From: Paenibacillus agricola
Lineage (GTDB): Bacteria > Bacillota > Bacilli > Paenibacillales > NBRC-103111
Assembly (NCBI RefSeq): GCF_011440305.1
Contig: NZ_JAAOIW010000005.1
Coordinates: 62,001 to 126,000 of the forward strand
Reading direction: 5' to 3'
DNA length: 64,000 nt
Position numbers and translations under genes: made by a program. The number at the start of each line of letters is the position of its first letter. The stretch's first letter is position 1. Below, one piece after another: positions 22,999 to 31,291 of the stretch. The notes below the pieces were generated by a model. The model had not been told where the DNA came from. It searched no databases and saw only the letters and a list, made by a program, of their open reading frames with translations.

Positions 22999-23760
22999 GT
23001 GCAGATGACAAACAAATCAAAATTACATAACTTGTCGCCGGCTTCTATTATCTTCATTATGCTATTATCAGGTTGTTATCATACGCCTGAATCCGTCCAA
23101 CAGCCAGAAGCTAACATTCAACAATCCGTGGTATCCGGAATAGGGATAGTGGATCCTTCGGTCGATACAACCAAGGTTGATTCGGCAATAGCCGATTTAT
23201 CTGAACAAGCTGCTCAGCCTGTTGTTGAACCAACACCAGCTACACCAGCAGCAGAAGTCAATCCGAGCGACAAGGTTTCCTTAGCCAGTGTGGAGCCCGC
23301 ACCTAAGCAAGATCCAGTGATATCAGAAGTAAAGCCCGCTCCCTCCAAACCTAAAATTGATATTCGTGATTCTTACAATCAGGCTAAACCGACACTTATC
23401 GGACTAACTTTGAATACATCGATGGACAAGGTAGTTGCAACCTTCGGAAAACCTAAAGAGCAGTTTATTATGGATGAGGAAAACGACCCTATCACTGTCT
23501 ATGACTATACTGATTTTCTTATAGGCTTTAATAAGCAAAAACAGCTGAGATTCATAGACATCCGCAGTGCGGAGATAAACCCTGGTTTAAATGGGTTAAA
23601 GCTAGGCCAGTCTACAAGTAAGGTTTATGAAGCGCTGGGTAAACCCGATTCTAACACCAGTTTCGTATTTACGTATAATTCAACTGGAGCTGTATTGAAG
23701 CTTGATGTGGACCCGAAGACAGATAAAGTAAACTCAATTAAGCTCTTCACCACTGAATAA
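22999..23760 (+). CDS. Lipoprotein with two BamE/SmpA-like repeats
   Basis: The protein has 253 residues. Signal peptide with lipobox LLSGC near residue 26. A Pro/Ala/Glu-rich linker runs to about 130. Two repeats follow, LIGLTLNTSMDKVVATFGKP and LNGLKLGQSTSKVYEALGKP, each the 'G.t...V...lG.P' pattern of BamE-like or DUF4309-type modules. It is anchored outside the membrane; role unknown, perhaps cell-wall binding. A related but single-module lipoprotein is at 38927-39424. Confidence 0.7.
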   Translation: MQMTNKSKLHNLSPASIIFIMLLSGCYHTPESVQQPEANIQQSVVSGIGIVDPSVDTTKVDSAIADLSEQAAQPVVEPTPATPAAEVNPSDKVSLASVEPAPKQDPVISEVKPAPSKPKIDIRDSYNQAKPTLIGLTLNTSMDKVVATFGKPKEQFIMDEENDPITVYDYTDFLIGFNKQKQLRFIDIRSAEINPGLNGLKLGQSTSKVYEALGKPDSNTSFVFTYNSTGAVLKLDVDPKTDKVNSIKLFTTE

Positions 23761-23782
23761 TCCCACATTCTTGGGAGCTAAG

Positions 23783-23826
23783 AAAAAAGCCTTTAAACTG
23801 ATTTCAGTTTAAAGGCTTTTTTCTTT
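23783..23826. terminator. Bidirectional terminator
   Basis: AAAAAAGCCTTTAAACTG and its complement form an 18-bp stem with A and T tracts on both sides. It separates the lipoprotein and DedA genes and overlaps the DedA stop codon. Confidence 0.85.
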
Positions 23827-24415
23827 TACGTACGCGCCAATAAATGATAGCCGCCAAACCAATAACCACTACAGCAATAATGCCACCGATGCCGAGATAA
23901 TGATGGATAACCGCCATAATTTTCGGAGCATTAAGTCCAATTACATGCCCTAAGGTTAAAAAGGTTAAGCACCAAACCATCGCACCACTACCTGCATACA
24001 ATAAATACCGCCAAATACTCACTCCACTTACACCTGCTAAATAACAAGTGAAATGGCGTACCCCTGGGACATAATAGCCGAAAACTACCGTCCAAAGACC
24101 GTATTTCTGAAACCAGCCTTCGACAAGATCCAACCTTTGGGGTGTCAACTTGACCCATTTGCCATACCGATATAAAAAAGGCTTGCCGACCGTGTTTCCT
24201 AAATAATAACTAACGATCATCCCTACCATCGTACCTGCAAAGCTAGCAATAAAGGATTTAAAAAATGTGAGCCGACCACCTTCAATCGTTAAAGAACCCA
24301 CGGTAGTCATAAGAATTTCATCCGGGACAGGTATTCCTACAATCCCAACTGCAAGCAAGCCAAACAGAGCGATATACCCATAATCTTCAATCAGCAGTAA
24401 GATATCTTCCAGCAC
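23804..24415 (-). CDS. DedA-family membrane protein
   Basis: The protein has 203 residues with four or five membrane segments. DedA hallmarks: GIPVPDEILMTTVGSL, the G..(F)..GYYVPGVRHFTCYLAG segment near residues 117 to 132 and a basic C-terminus (YWRVRKRKK). Family members are linked to lipid carrier flipping, membrane homeostasis and proton gradients. The start at 24415 lies downstream of a weak GTGT..GGA site. Confidence 0.85.
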   Translation of the reverse strand: MLEDILLLIEDYGYIALFGLLAVGIVGIPVPDEILMTTVGSLTIEGGRLTFFKSFIASFAGTMVGMIVSYYLGNTVGKPFLYRYGKWVKLTPQRLDLVEGWFQKYGLWTVVFGYYVPGVRHFTCYLAGVSGVSIWRYLLYAGSGAMVWCLTFLTLGHVIGLNAPKIMAVIHHYLGIGGIIAVVVIGLAAIIYWRVRKRKKPLN

Positions 24416-24598
24416 AGGACACGCTCCAGCATGAGAAATGACTTGATGTATAAAATTCCAAGCATGAATATGAAGACAACCTCTATTTTAACAGAAACTA
24501 TCCAATTTCCCAAGTTCGAGGCATGGGATGGTTCATTATTTCATATCTTGTACTATTATCCCTAGAGAACAAGCTATAAGAAGGGTGGAAAGCCATTA

Positions 24599-25645
24599 AT
24601 GAAAGCATGGGGCCGTATCATTCAAGTTGGTTTCACTTATGCGGGTACGGTCGTTGGTGCCGGCTTTGCGACTGGGCAAGAAATCCTCCAGTTCTTCACC
24701 AGATATGGATCTGCAGCTACACTAAGCATAAGCATAGCTGGTGTTTTGTTTATCTGGATGGGTATAAAGCTAATGCTTCTGGCGCATGACCTTAAAGCAC
24801 GCTCCTATGAAGATATGAACGCGTTATTATTTGGCCGACGTACCGGAAGATGGATCAATCTATTTACCTTGGTTACAATGCTAGGGGTTACGACAGTGAT
24901 GCTGGCAGGAGCTGGCTCGGTGTTTGAAGAGCAGTTTCATTTGCCTTATCAATGGGGCTTACTTTTTACGTTGGTTTTGGCTTATGCCGTTTTGTATAAA
25001 GGTATGAAGGCTATTTTGATAGTGAATTCAATTGTCGTTCCCTTAATGCTTTGTTTTATTGGCATGGTCGTTTGGAACACCTGGAGCTTGCCTAGCTCAG
25101 GCAACTGGTTAACCTTTTCCACGGATTATTCCTTGCTCCAAATTTGGCTTTCACCTATGCTGTATGCGGCTTTTAACCTGTCTATGGCTCAAGGAGTGCT
25201 CGTCCCCCTTGGTGGGCAAACCGAAGACCGTTCCGTTCTATATTGGGGAGGAATATTAGGCGGCTTGATCATCGGCATCATGCTTTTGGCCGGCCATTAC
25301 GCTTTATCCGCAAGAATGCCAGGCATTATACAGTATGATATCCCCATGGGCCAGCTAATTAGCAACCTTGGATGGATTTGGCAGCTTATCTTTATTGGTG
25401 TCATCTATAGCGAAATCTTCACAACTTTTATTGCTGACATGTTCGGGCTTACCACACAGCTTGAGCAGCATATCCAGCTTTCACACACATCCATCGTGCT
25501 GGTGCTTTTGTTATTTACCTATATAATCAGCCAGTTTGGTTTCAAATCGCTCCTCACCACTCTGTACCCGCTCTTCGGCTTGTTCAGCCTTGCCTGGTTG
25601 GTCATCCTGATTGGGCATAGAAAGCACAGATTCCACACGAATTAG
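24599..25645 (+). CDS. ykvI: YkvI-type membrane transporter
   Basis: The protein has 348 residues with about ten membrane helices. The opening VGFTYAGTVVGAGFATGQEI is the signature of YkvI-like proteins, distant relatives of amino acid permeases of the APC type. The substrate is unknown. ATG 24599 follows AGAAGGGTGGAAAGCC. Its last 135 nt overlap the end of the convergent gene at 25511-25999. Confidence 0.8.
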   Translation: MKAWGRIIQVGFTYAGTVVGAGFATGQEILQFFTRYGSAATLSISIAGVLFIWMGIKLMLLAHDLKARSYEDMNALLFGRRTGRWINLFTLVTMLGVTTVMLAGAGSVFEEQFHLPYQWGLLFTLVLAYAVLYKGMKAILIVNSIVVPLMLCFIGMVVWNTWSLPSSGNWLTFSTDYSLLQIWLSPMLYAAFNLSMAQGVLVPLGGQTEDRSVLYWGGILGGLIIGIMLLAGHYALSARMPGIIQYDIPMGQLISNLGWIWQLIFIGVIYSEIFTTFIADMFGLTTQLEQHIQLSHTSIVLVLLLFTYIISQFGFKSLLTTLYPLFGLFSLAWLVILIGHRKHRFHTN

Positions 25646-25999
25646 TGAGAGCACTACTGACAAGCGAAGCACTATGAACAACATTCCAAAAACCATAAAA
25701 GCGAAGCCACATAGCAAATATCCATAATGGTACAGCGGATAGCTGGATGCATCACGAACAACAGCAAGTATATCGGCCACTAAAAACAAACAACCTATCA
25801 CGAAAACACCGATAAGCATATAATCAAAAAAAGTCCAACGCAGCAAAGGGCGAAATGCCCCTTGGAGAAGAATTTGCTTGGATGCCGTTTGCTTGCGCTT
25901 CTCATGAAGCTGATGCATGGTCAACCAAGCCATCGCGACTGCGGATCCGGTCACCAGCAGCCCAACAACTCCTGCCAGTATGGCCAGCGTTAAGTTCAT
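25511..25999 (-). CDS. Membrane protein, 3' overlap with ykvI
   Basis: The protein has 162 residues with three predicted membrane helices (ILAGVVGLLVTGSAVAMAWL at 7 to 26, MLIGVFVIGCLFLVADIL, GFAFMVFGMLFIVLRLSVVL). The tail after residue 125 is hydrophilic and is the part antisense to ykvI. ATG 25999 follows AGGAGGGGAATAGG. It may form an operon with the next gene upstream. Function unknown. Confidence 0.6.
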   Translation of the reverse strand: MNLTLAILAGVVGLLVTGSAVAMAWLTMHQLHEKRKQTASKQILLQGAFRPLLRWTFFDYMLIGVFVIGCLFLVADILAVVRDASSYPLYHYGYLLCGFAFMVFGMLFIVLRLSVVLSLIRVESVLSMPNQDDQPGKAEQAEERVQSGEERFETKLADYIGK

Positions 26000-26017
26000 C
26001 CTATTCCCCTCCTAAAA

Positions 26018-26087
26018 GTTTTCAACGAAAACTTGCTTCGTAAGCATTTGCTGAGTTTTCGTAGAAAACTTACTTCGTAAGCATTTG
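26018..26087. repeat. Tandem 33-bp imperfect repeat at a gene end
   Basis: Units 26018-26050 and 26055-26087 differ at about 4 of 33 positions (common core CTTCGTAAGCATTTG). The second contains the stop codon of the 26070-26327 gene, so the 3' end of that gene has been duplicated. Confidence 0.7.
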
Positions 26088-26327
26088 AACAAGCCATAAG
26101 GAACCGATAAAGATTACTACCGGAAACACCCATAGTCCCATTAATAGGACCCTTATCGGTGCAGTCCCCGCATGGCTCCAGATTGAAGCGATATTTAAAC
26201 GATGTACCCACGGTAGTTGTATGGATGCGGGATTCCCGATGGGTCTGCCAGCAGGATGAACCATTGTTCCACGCTTCCAGCCAACCCGATACGTAATTTC
26301 CCGTGCTTTCCGCTGCACCGGCTCCAT
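26070..26327 (-). CDS. Small membrane protein
   Basis: The protein has 85 residues, with a single C-terminal membrane helix (VLLMGLWVFPVVIFIGSLWL) and a hydrophilic N-terminus (MEPVQRKAREITYRVGWK). ATG 26327 is chosen because the upstream extension lies in a hairpin-bearing leader. It precedes the 25511-25999 membrane gene. Function unknown. Confidence 0.5.
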   Translation of the reverse strand: MEPVQRKAREITYRVGWKRGTMVHPAGRPIGNPASIQLPWVHRLNIASIWSHAGTAPIRVLLMGLWVFPVVIFIGSLWLVQMLTK

Positions 26328-26393
26328 GTTCGTGCCCCCGATTCCTTGATCAATATCCTGCAGGCAGGCCTGCCAGCCTAAGCCACCATAAAT

Positions 26394-26418
26394 AGACTGC
26401 ATCCACAAGGTGCAGTCT
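26394..26418 (-). terminator. Hairpin after the glycosyltransferase gene
   Basis: AGACTGCA and TGCAGTCT pair over 8 bp with a 9-nt loop, followed on the minus strand by ATTTATGG. The weak T run makes it a modest terminator or an mRNA end structure. Confidence 0.45.
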
Positions 26419-26445
26419 ATCTCTCACTGTCGTGAAGCGCTGCCG

Positions 26446-27576
26446 CTATTCTTCCTTGCGATACGTGCGGTATACGCTTTTTAGCTGTTGGACTACCCGC
26501 GTCATCGAGTAATCGTTTTTAGCTTTGTCCCAAGCGATTCGACTTAAATTGTAGCGATATGTAGGATCGCCTATTACTTTTTCCAAAGCATTAGCAAGTG
26601 CTGGCACATCACCTACCGGGACAAGCAGTCCATTTTGCTCATGGACGATCTGCTCAGGGATGCCGCCAACATCTGTACCAACCAAGGCAAGACCGCATAA
26701 CGCCGCCTCAGCGAATACGGATCCGAAGGATTCCGCTCGGGAAGGCAAGACGAATACATCAAAAAACGGCATAAAGTCCTCAGGATGAAGCATATACCCA
26801 TAAAAAATAATTTCCTCATATATGTTTAGTTCGATTGCCATTTGCTCCAGCTCTTGGCGAATAGGTCCATCCCCGATTAAATGCAGCACAAAGGGATGCC
26901 CGTTTTTCTTCAGCTCCGCACAAGCTAGCAGCAAAATATCAATCCCCTTGGCAGGAACAAGGCGACAAACCGTAATTAATTGAGTTATTTTATTTTCATG
27001 GGGTACCGGACGGAAACGCTTCTCATCAAAGCCATTAGGAATAACGCCGATCCGCTCAGGCTCTTGGACAAATTCAGCTAAATATTGCTTGAAAGCATTA
27101 GAGGCTGTAATAATCTGGTCTAGCTGCTCCTCCAATTCCCGATAAATCGAGGTAAGGAAGTTGTATTCGACCCCTTCAGATGGAATTTTCCCGTTCAATG
27201 TCAATTCTTTTTCATAGCTGGAATGGATCGTTATAATAACGGGCGTTTCCGGATAAAGCTGCTTCATCACGAGACCTGCAATTGGATGGTGCGCATGGAT
27301 TAAATCAAAGGTTTTGTTCATCCGCAGCTTGGTCCACCATACGTAATCCTTATAGGTTTGAATATATTTATCAACAATTGGATTGCCAGCGTAAACTTCC
27401 CAGTCAAAGGTAGCAAATTTTACCGGCTCCACCCCTTTGCTACGCACTCGTCTCGGAAGCGAGAACAACTCCATTTCCCAGCCGCGCTTATTAAACCTAT
27501 CAAGTAGAAACGGAATCATCGAAGATACGCCACCAGGCTGTTCTGGCGGGAAAAATAAAGCTTGTAAAATATTCAT
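26446..27576 (-). CDS. GT4-family glycosyltransferase
   Basis: The protein has 376 residues with two Rossmann domains. N-terminal: FPPEQPGGVSSMIPFLLDRF and DLIHAHHPIAGLV. C-terminal: VIPNGFDEKRF, TVCRLVPAKGIDILLLA, HLIGDGPIRQELE, VLPSRAESFGSVFAEAALCG with the E(x7)E sugar-nucleotide motif and VGGIPEQI. It transfers a sugar from an activated donor to an envelope or lipid acceptor that cannot be named. A 25-bp near-perfect palindrome (27623-27647) lies just upstream and may be an operator. Confidence 0.9.
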   Translation of the reverse strand: MNILQALFFPPEQPGGVSSMIPFLLDRFNKRGWEMELFSLPRRVRSKGVEPVKFATFDWEVYAGNPIVDKYIQTYKDYVWWTKLRMNKTFDLIHAHHPIAGLVMKQLYPETPVIITIHSSYEKELTLNGKIPSEGVEYNFLTSIYRELEEQLDQIITASNAFKQYLAEFVQEPERIGVIPNGFDEKRFRPVPHENKITQLITVCRLVPAKGIDILLLACAELKKNGHPFVLHLIGDGPIRQELEQMAIELNIYEEIIFYGYMLHPEDFMPFFDVFVLPSRAESFGSVFAEAALCGLALVGTDVGGIPEQIVHEQNGLLVPVGDVPALANALEKVIGDPTYRYNLSRIAWDKAKNDYSMTRVVQQLKSVYRTYRKEE

Positions 27577-27944
27577 GATTGGCCTCCGTGACCCTACACA
27601 TAATTTTCTGTATAAATACTTGCATATCTGATATCGTATCAGGTATGTACCACTACTACAAGTGCAGCTGGCGAAAAAATGAGCAGGAATGGGAGTTATA
27701 AATTTTTCTGCAAAGCGAATGTACGTTTGCTATCATACTCTAGATATTTAGGAATAAATCGTGATGCATTGTACTGAGGAAACACGGTAATTTATCAGTG
27801 CAAAATTTAATTATATGCCACTCGATGACACTCAATGAATCCGAAAATGTTATTTTATTGTTACTTTTTAAACATATTAAAGTACTGAGTTTCCCCTCAC
27901 CCTAAAAATATTTAGAACTGAGCCTATAATATCATTGATGTCGT
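27577..27944. other. Intergenic stretch with one palindrome
   Basis: No gene is seen. The only clear element is a 25-bp palindrome at 27623-27647 (CATATCTGATA, TCG, TATCAGGTATG, one mismatched pair), about 50 nt from the glycosyltransferase start. The rest is AT-rich and unremarkable. Confidence 0.5.
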
Positions 27945-28028
27945 TCAACCATCAATCATTGCCCAATCTTCCTCGGTTGGGCGTTTTGGTATGGCGTTCT
28001 CACTTACGGATTTCGCTAGTCTGGACAT
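27945..28028 (-). CDS. 27-residue peptide downstream of yolD
   Basis: ATG 28028 follows AGGAGG by 7 nt, an excellent site. The peptide (SRLAKSVSENAIPKRPTEED, WAMIDG) is hydrophilic. It probably belongs to the yolD operon. No family is recognised. Confidence 0.45.
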   Translation of the reverse strand: MSRLAKSVSENAIPKRPTEEDWAMIDG

Positions 28029-28056
28029 ATTCATTCCTCCTGTTTTAAAAAGCTTG

Positions 28057-28421
28057 TTATATTTCCACCTGATCAAACTTCGCATGAATAATATCCTCGA
28101 ACATGATCCATCGCCAATCATCCCCTGACTCATCGAGGAGCAGCTTCACACCTCGCCGCGTTTCAATGGCACCAACTGGACCGGTAATCACCTCATGCTC
28201 GAATTCACCATGCAGGTTAGCGTAACGGGCAAACAGCAAGCTCGGGTGCTGCGGATCAGCCCGAATATGTTTTCCTGTTCGTCCTCGGTCAGAATGGGCT
28301 TTGTGATTCTTAGTTTATCTTTGTCATGCCTGTTGAGCGCTATCACATGCTCCGGTAACACCATGCGACTGGATTCCCAATGACCATTGCCCTCTAGCTT
28401 CTTGCTCGGTGCTTGCTTCAT
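28057..28421 (-). pseudogene. YolD-like gene with a frameshift
   Basis: The N-terminal half (HWESSRMVLPEHVIALNRHD, TEDEQENIFGLI) is YolD-like. The C-terminal half (VITGPVGAIETRRGVKLLLD, MFEDIIHAKFDQV) is in another frame, with the change near 28240-28265. Read together they give one normal-length YolD protein of about 120 residues. YolD often pairs with Y-family polymerases in the DNA-damage response. Either a true mutation or a sequence error; several neighbours are broken in the same way. Confidence 0.75.
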
Positions 28422-28425
28422 GCTG

Positions 28426-28626
28426 TCACCCTATTCCCGTTGGCTGGATCGCCAGAATGTTTTCAATCTTAAACACCCGCGGCGCTTTCCGATGCAAACA
28501 ATGGGCTTTTATGTAGCCTTTGTTAATGGCACGGACTTCGATCAGACGTTGCGTTATTTGCTCGGCAGCTCCTATGTAAATGATTTCTGTGGTACATCCA
28601 AGGTATTTCTTCAACTCCTTTTCCAA
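28426..28626 (-). CDS. WYL-like small protein paired with yolD
   Basis: The protein has 66 residues. IIYIGAAEQITQRLIEVRAI and KAHCLHRKAPRVFKIENIL match the short WYL-like proteins found next to yolD in Paenibacillus and relatives. TTG 28626 is 8 nt after AGGAGG. It lies 4 nt upstream of the yolD start. Probably a ligand-sensing or regulatory partner; role not established. Confidence 0.65.
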   Translation of the reverse strand: MEKELKKYLGCTTEIIYIGAAEQITQRLIEVRAINKGYIKAHCLHRKAPRVFKIENILAIQPTGIG

Positions 28627-28708
28627 TGCAATCGCCTCCTAAAAACACTAATGTTTGTTTGTATGCTATACACCGAAGTGGGAGGTTTAAATCAAGAGGA
28701 GTTTCTAG

Positions 28709-28837
28709 GATGACGAAATTTGTTTACTTTTTATTTACCAAGAGTTACTTGTGTTGGTTTATGTGTACTTCGTTTATCATGGAAGTGAAAGGGTGTGATC
28801 CTGATGTTATACCATGTCATCCACTTGCAAACGAATG
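28709..28837 (+). CDS. Possible 42-residue peptide
   Basis: ATG 28709 follows GAGGAGTTTCTAGG, a good site. The peptide begins MTKFVYFLFTKSYLCWFM, hydrophobic and Cys-rich. It overlaps the following 54-residue frame and may be a leader for it. Weak evidence. Confidence 0.3.
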
Positions 28838-28968
28838 AAATGAAAACACTAAAACCTGAAAATGTATTAGATATGGCCTATGATTCCGATGGGCGTGTAA
28901 TTGTTATAGATAATGATCAACAAAGCTATTTTTTATTGGCGGATACAAACCTTATAAATGAACCCTAA
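28804..28968 (+). CDS. Small protein of unknown function
   Basis: The 54-residue frame MLYHVIHLQTNEMKTLKPEN, then DSDGRVIVIDNDQQSYFLLA shows an alternating beta pattern like a small sheet protein. ATG 28804 follows GAAAGGGTGTGATCCTG. No family is recognised. It is in the accessory island ahead of the ligase. Confidence 0.45.
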   Translation: MLYHVIHLQTNEMKTLKPENVLDMAYDSDGRVIVIDNDQQSYFLLADTNLINEP

Positions 28969-29076
28969 GCACTTTCTATGGCACTCTCTACAAGTCGTTA
29001 AGCATTTTCCTTCCAATACTTCCCGACGCCAACTTACTGCCTCTTCCTTTATAATTACGGTAGAGGTGATTCATCT

Positions 29077-29919
29077 GTGTTTATTTCTCCAATGTTATTA
29101 GAAACCGCTCCAGCTCCGTTTTCCCACGATGATTATATATTCGAACCGAAGATAGATGGACACCGCGCCATCCTTACGAGATCCAACAATAATACGCGAA
29201 TATACACGCGACACAATAACGATTGTACGCGGCAATATCCGGAGCTCAATAGTTTAGCGATCGACGACGTTATCCTGGACGGGGAGATTGCTGCAACTGG
29301 CGTTAACGGGCAAGTAGATTTTGAGGCAGTAATGGAACGTTTCGCGTTACGGAAATCGGACAAAGTACGGAAGGCTGCAGAATCACGACCGGTTAATTAC
29401 GTTGTGTTCGATATATTGCGATATAAAGGTGAAGAATTGCGTGGTTATCCTCTACATAAAAGGAAAGAGTTATTGGCGACGCTAAACTTCGGCAATGCAA
29501 ATATCGCAATTATACCGTCGATCGAGGCAGAGGGCGAGCGTCTTTATAAGCACATTGAGGCACTTTCAATGGAGGGAATCGTAGCCAAACGTGCAAATTC
29601 GATATATGTGAGTAGCCGATCAAGTGCGTGGCAAAAGGTTATTAATTGGACATACGTCGATGTTTTCATAAGTGGATATCGTAAGGGTGACTTTGGCTGG
29701 CTTACTGCCGATGAACACGGGCGCCCGTTGGGTATTGTAGAGATCGGTGTTACCCCGCGCCATAAGCTCGCGTTTTATGGTGTGAGGGATCGATTAAGGA
29801 CGTATGAGGACGACGATTACGTTTATTTAGAGCCAAGGTTACTTGCGAAGGTTAAGATACGGAATTGGACACGCGCCGGCTTATTGCGTTCGCCGGTGTT
29901 TGTTGACTTCATTGTATAG
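29077..29919 (+). CDS. ATP-dependent DNA ligase, phage-like base usage
   Basis: The protein has 280 residues. Adenylation motif EPKIDGHR (KxDG) near residue 25, motif III (VILDGEIAA), motif IIIa (VNYVVFDILRYKG), motif IV (SMEGIVAKR) and motif V (AWQKVINWTYVDV), then an OB-fold (DVFISGYRKGDFGWL). It seals nicks with ATP, unlike the NAD-dependent host LigA. GTG 29077 follows GGTAGAGGTG. Codons are rich in CGTA and CGCG words like the prophage 8 kb to the left and unlike the adjacent host genes, so it probably came from a related phage. Confidence 0.9.
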   Translation: MFISPMLLETAPAPFSHDDYIFEPKIDGHRAILTRSNNNTRIYTRHNNDCTRQYPELNSLAIDDVILDGEIAATGVNGQVDFEAVMERFALRKSDKVRKAAESRPVNYVVFDILRYKGEELRGYPLHKRKELLATLNFGNANIAIIPSIEAEGERLYKHIEALSMEGIVAKRANSIYVSSRSSAWQKVINWTYVDVFISGYRKGDFGWLTADEHGRPLGIVEIGVTPRHKLAFYGVRDRLRTYEDDDYVYLEPRLLAKVKIRNWTRAGLLRSPVFVDFIV

Positions 29920-29931
29920 ATTAAAACAAAA

Positions 29932-29963
29932 GAAGCCCTAGATCCCGAAGGATGAGGGCTTAA
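29932..29963. terminator. GAGGGC-family hairpin, copy 1, after the ligase
   Basis: AAGCCCTAGATCCCGAAGGATGAGGGCTT reads as a stem of GCCCT/AGGGC with a second internal pairing. Related copies lie at 30850-30877, 30965-30992 and 33285-33318. Confidence 0.7.
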
Positions 29964-29972
29964 CCAAATTCA

Positions 29973-30164
29973 TCATTTATGAAATTTTTTCCTACTCACA
30001 AGATAACGCAATCTACCACGAATCTCAAATATGTCTGCTGTATCGAATACAAGCCCGCCATCTCGCTGTACCTTTATGCCCTCCATGGCAGAATTCATAT
30101 TGATCAAATTATGAAGGGTTAGGATTATATCTGCATTTTGCTTAAAGATCACTCCAAAACACAT
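29973..30164 (-). CDS. Small protein of unknown function
   Basis: The protein has 63 residues. ATG 30164 follows AAAGG by 8 nt. SAMEGIKVQRDGGLVFDTAD and IFEIRGRLRYLVSRKK suggest two strands and a helix. No family is recognised. Confidence 0.4.
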   Translation of the reverse strand: MCFGVIFKQNADIILTLHNLINMNSAMEGIKVQRDGGLVFDTADIFEIRGRLRYLVSRKKFHK

Positions 30165-30396
30165 TTGTCCATCCTTTCAACAACATATTACAATCTATAA
30201 TTGAAATAATAAAACAATTAGTCATTATGATTATACTTTACCCGAAACCTTTGAATATAAAACGCGTATAGACCATTATTGCTACTTATATTTTCTAATA
30301 AATTTAGTTTCATTAAATTAATAGACATATTTGTTGTAAATCTATATATTATTTTGCACTTTTTATATTACATCTTAGAGTGGAGGTTAGCAGAAG

Positions 30397-30792
30397 ATGA
30401 GTCCGTCAGAATTAAATGAACTTGTTTTATTAATGAAAGTTGCGAGAGAGAAATCTAATATAGCTAACACCATGGCTTATGAACTCAGGCAAAGGGCTAT
30501 TCAATATCAATTTGAAGCAACAGCTGCAACGGAGACAGCCGCTTTGATTATTGAAATTTTAGCATCTTGTACGGATTCAGCCCTTTTACCTAAAATTATG
30601 TTCGAGAGTAAGGAAGCCGCCCTTAAGGCTGTATCTTCTATTTTAAAAGCTTCTAAAGCAGTAGAGGAAGCAAACAAAGAAGAAAAAGAAGTTACAGCAT
30701 CATTTAATTTAGCCTATGAGGCAGCGAGTAAATTAGTTAGTGCCCTTTCTTATACAGAAGATTCAATAAATATGAACAATAATAACTGTTAA
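30397..30792 (+). CDS. All-helical protein of unknown function
   Basis: The protein has 131 residues, Ala- and Glu-rich, with long amphipathic helices (ATAATETAALIIEILASC, EAALKAVSSILKASKAVEEA). ATG 30397 follows GGAGGTTAGCAGAAG. The upstream 30165-30396 gap is AT-rich with no gene. No family is recognised; structural or coiled-coil role possible. Confidence 0.55.
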   Translation: MSPSELNELVLLMKVAREKSNIANTMAYELRQRAIQYQFEATAATETAALIIEILASCTDSALLPKIMFESKEAALKAVSSILKASKAVEEANKEEKEVTASFNLAYEAASKLVSALSYTEDSINMNNNNC

Positions 30793-30797
30793 TAAAA

Positions 30798-31060
30798 TTA
30801 GATACGCGCCAGCTTTCGTGGAGTCATTTTATAGATTAAAACAAAAAAATCCCCCATTCCCGAAGGATGAGGGCTTTTACCAAACAAAGACACAGATATA
30901 ACTTTGTTTGGTAAAGATAGTATAACCACACATCCCAATATTAAACCCTTGTCTAAAGCATAAAAAAGCCCTCGATCCCGAAGGGTGAGGGCATGGATAT
31001 TACAAGCCAACTAAAATTCCTCTATCGGAGTCAAGGGTTTTAGTTGGGGACATCAGGGAG
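30798..31060. repeat. Array of hairpins and a remnant of a ligase 3' end
   Basis: At 30802-30885 the sequence resembles the end of the 29077 ligase plus its terminator (shared ATTAAAACAAAA, CCCGAAGGATGAGGGCTT, ACCAAA). Then come perfect inverted repeats with 11-bp arms (30879-30889 and 30902-30912), GAGGGC hairpin copy 3 (30965-30992), and 10-bp arms CCAACTAAAA/TTTTAGTTGG (31007-31016 and 31038-31047). No gene is seen. Confidence 0.65.
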
Positions 31061-31128
31061 TGTGACGTAATATCACATTTACATTATTTCCTCATTCACA
31101 AAATATAATCTCATTTAGGAGGCATTCC

Positions 31129-31239
31129 TCACAATTTAACACAGTTTATCTTAGGGCAATACTGTTTCATTCCATCCCATTTACCCCAAACGCACCCTCG
31201 GCATTTCTTTGGTTGTCTGGGAATAATCTCAATAGCCAA
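31129..31239 (-). CDS. 36-residue four-cysteine microprotein
   Basis: TTG 31239 follows AGGTG by 7 nt. The peptide begins MAIEIIPRQPKKCRGCVWGK and continues WDGMKQYCPKINCVKL, a CxxC...CxxxxC zinc-finger-like layout seen in short phage and plasmid proteins. It is followed by a small GAGG/CCTC hairpin. Confidence 0.5.
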   Translation of the reverse strand: MAIEIIPRQPKKCRGCVWGKWDGMKQYCPKINCVKL

Positions 31240-31291
31240 CCTTTTTCACCTATACTTTCAATAGTGAACTAAAAAGAACTTCATCAATAAA

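Noticed and set aside
25996-26211. Minus-strand frame of 71 codons
   Set aside because: Mostly antisense-free but lies in another frame of the 26070-26327 membrane gene and through the tandem repeat; Cys/Arg-rich shadow.
28626-28708. Extension of the 28709 frame
   Set aside because: It covers the ribosome binding site region of the divergent WYL-like gene and has no start signal.
30798-31010. Minus-strand frame of 70 codons
   Set aside because: It is made of hairpin and terminator repeats read in one frame.
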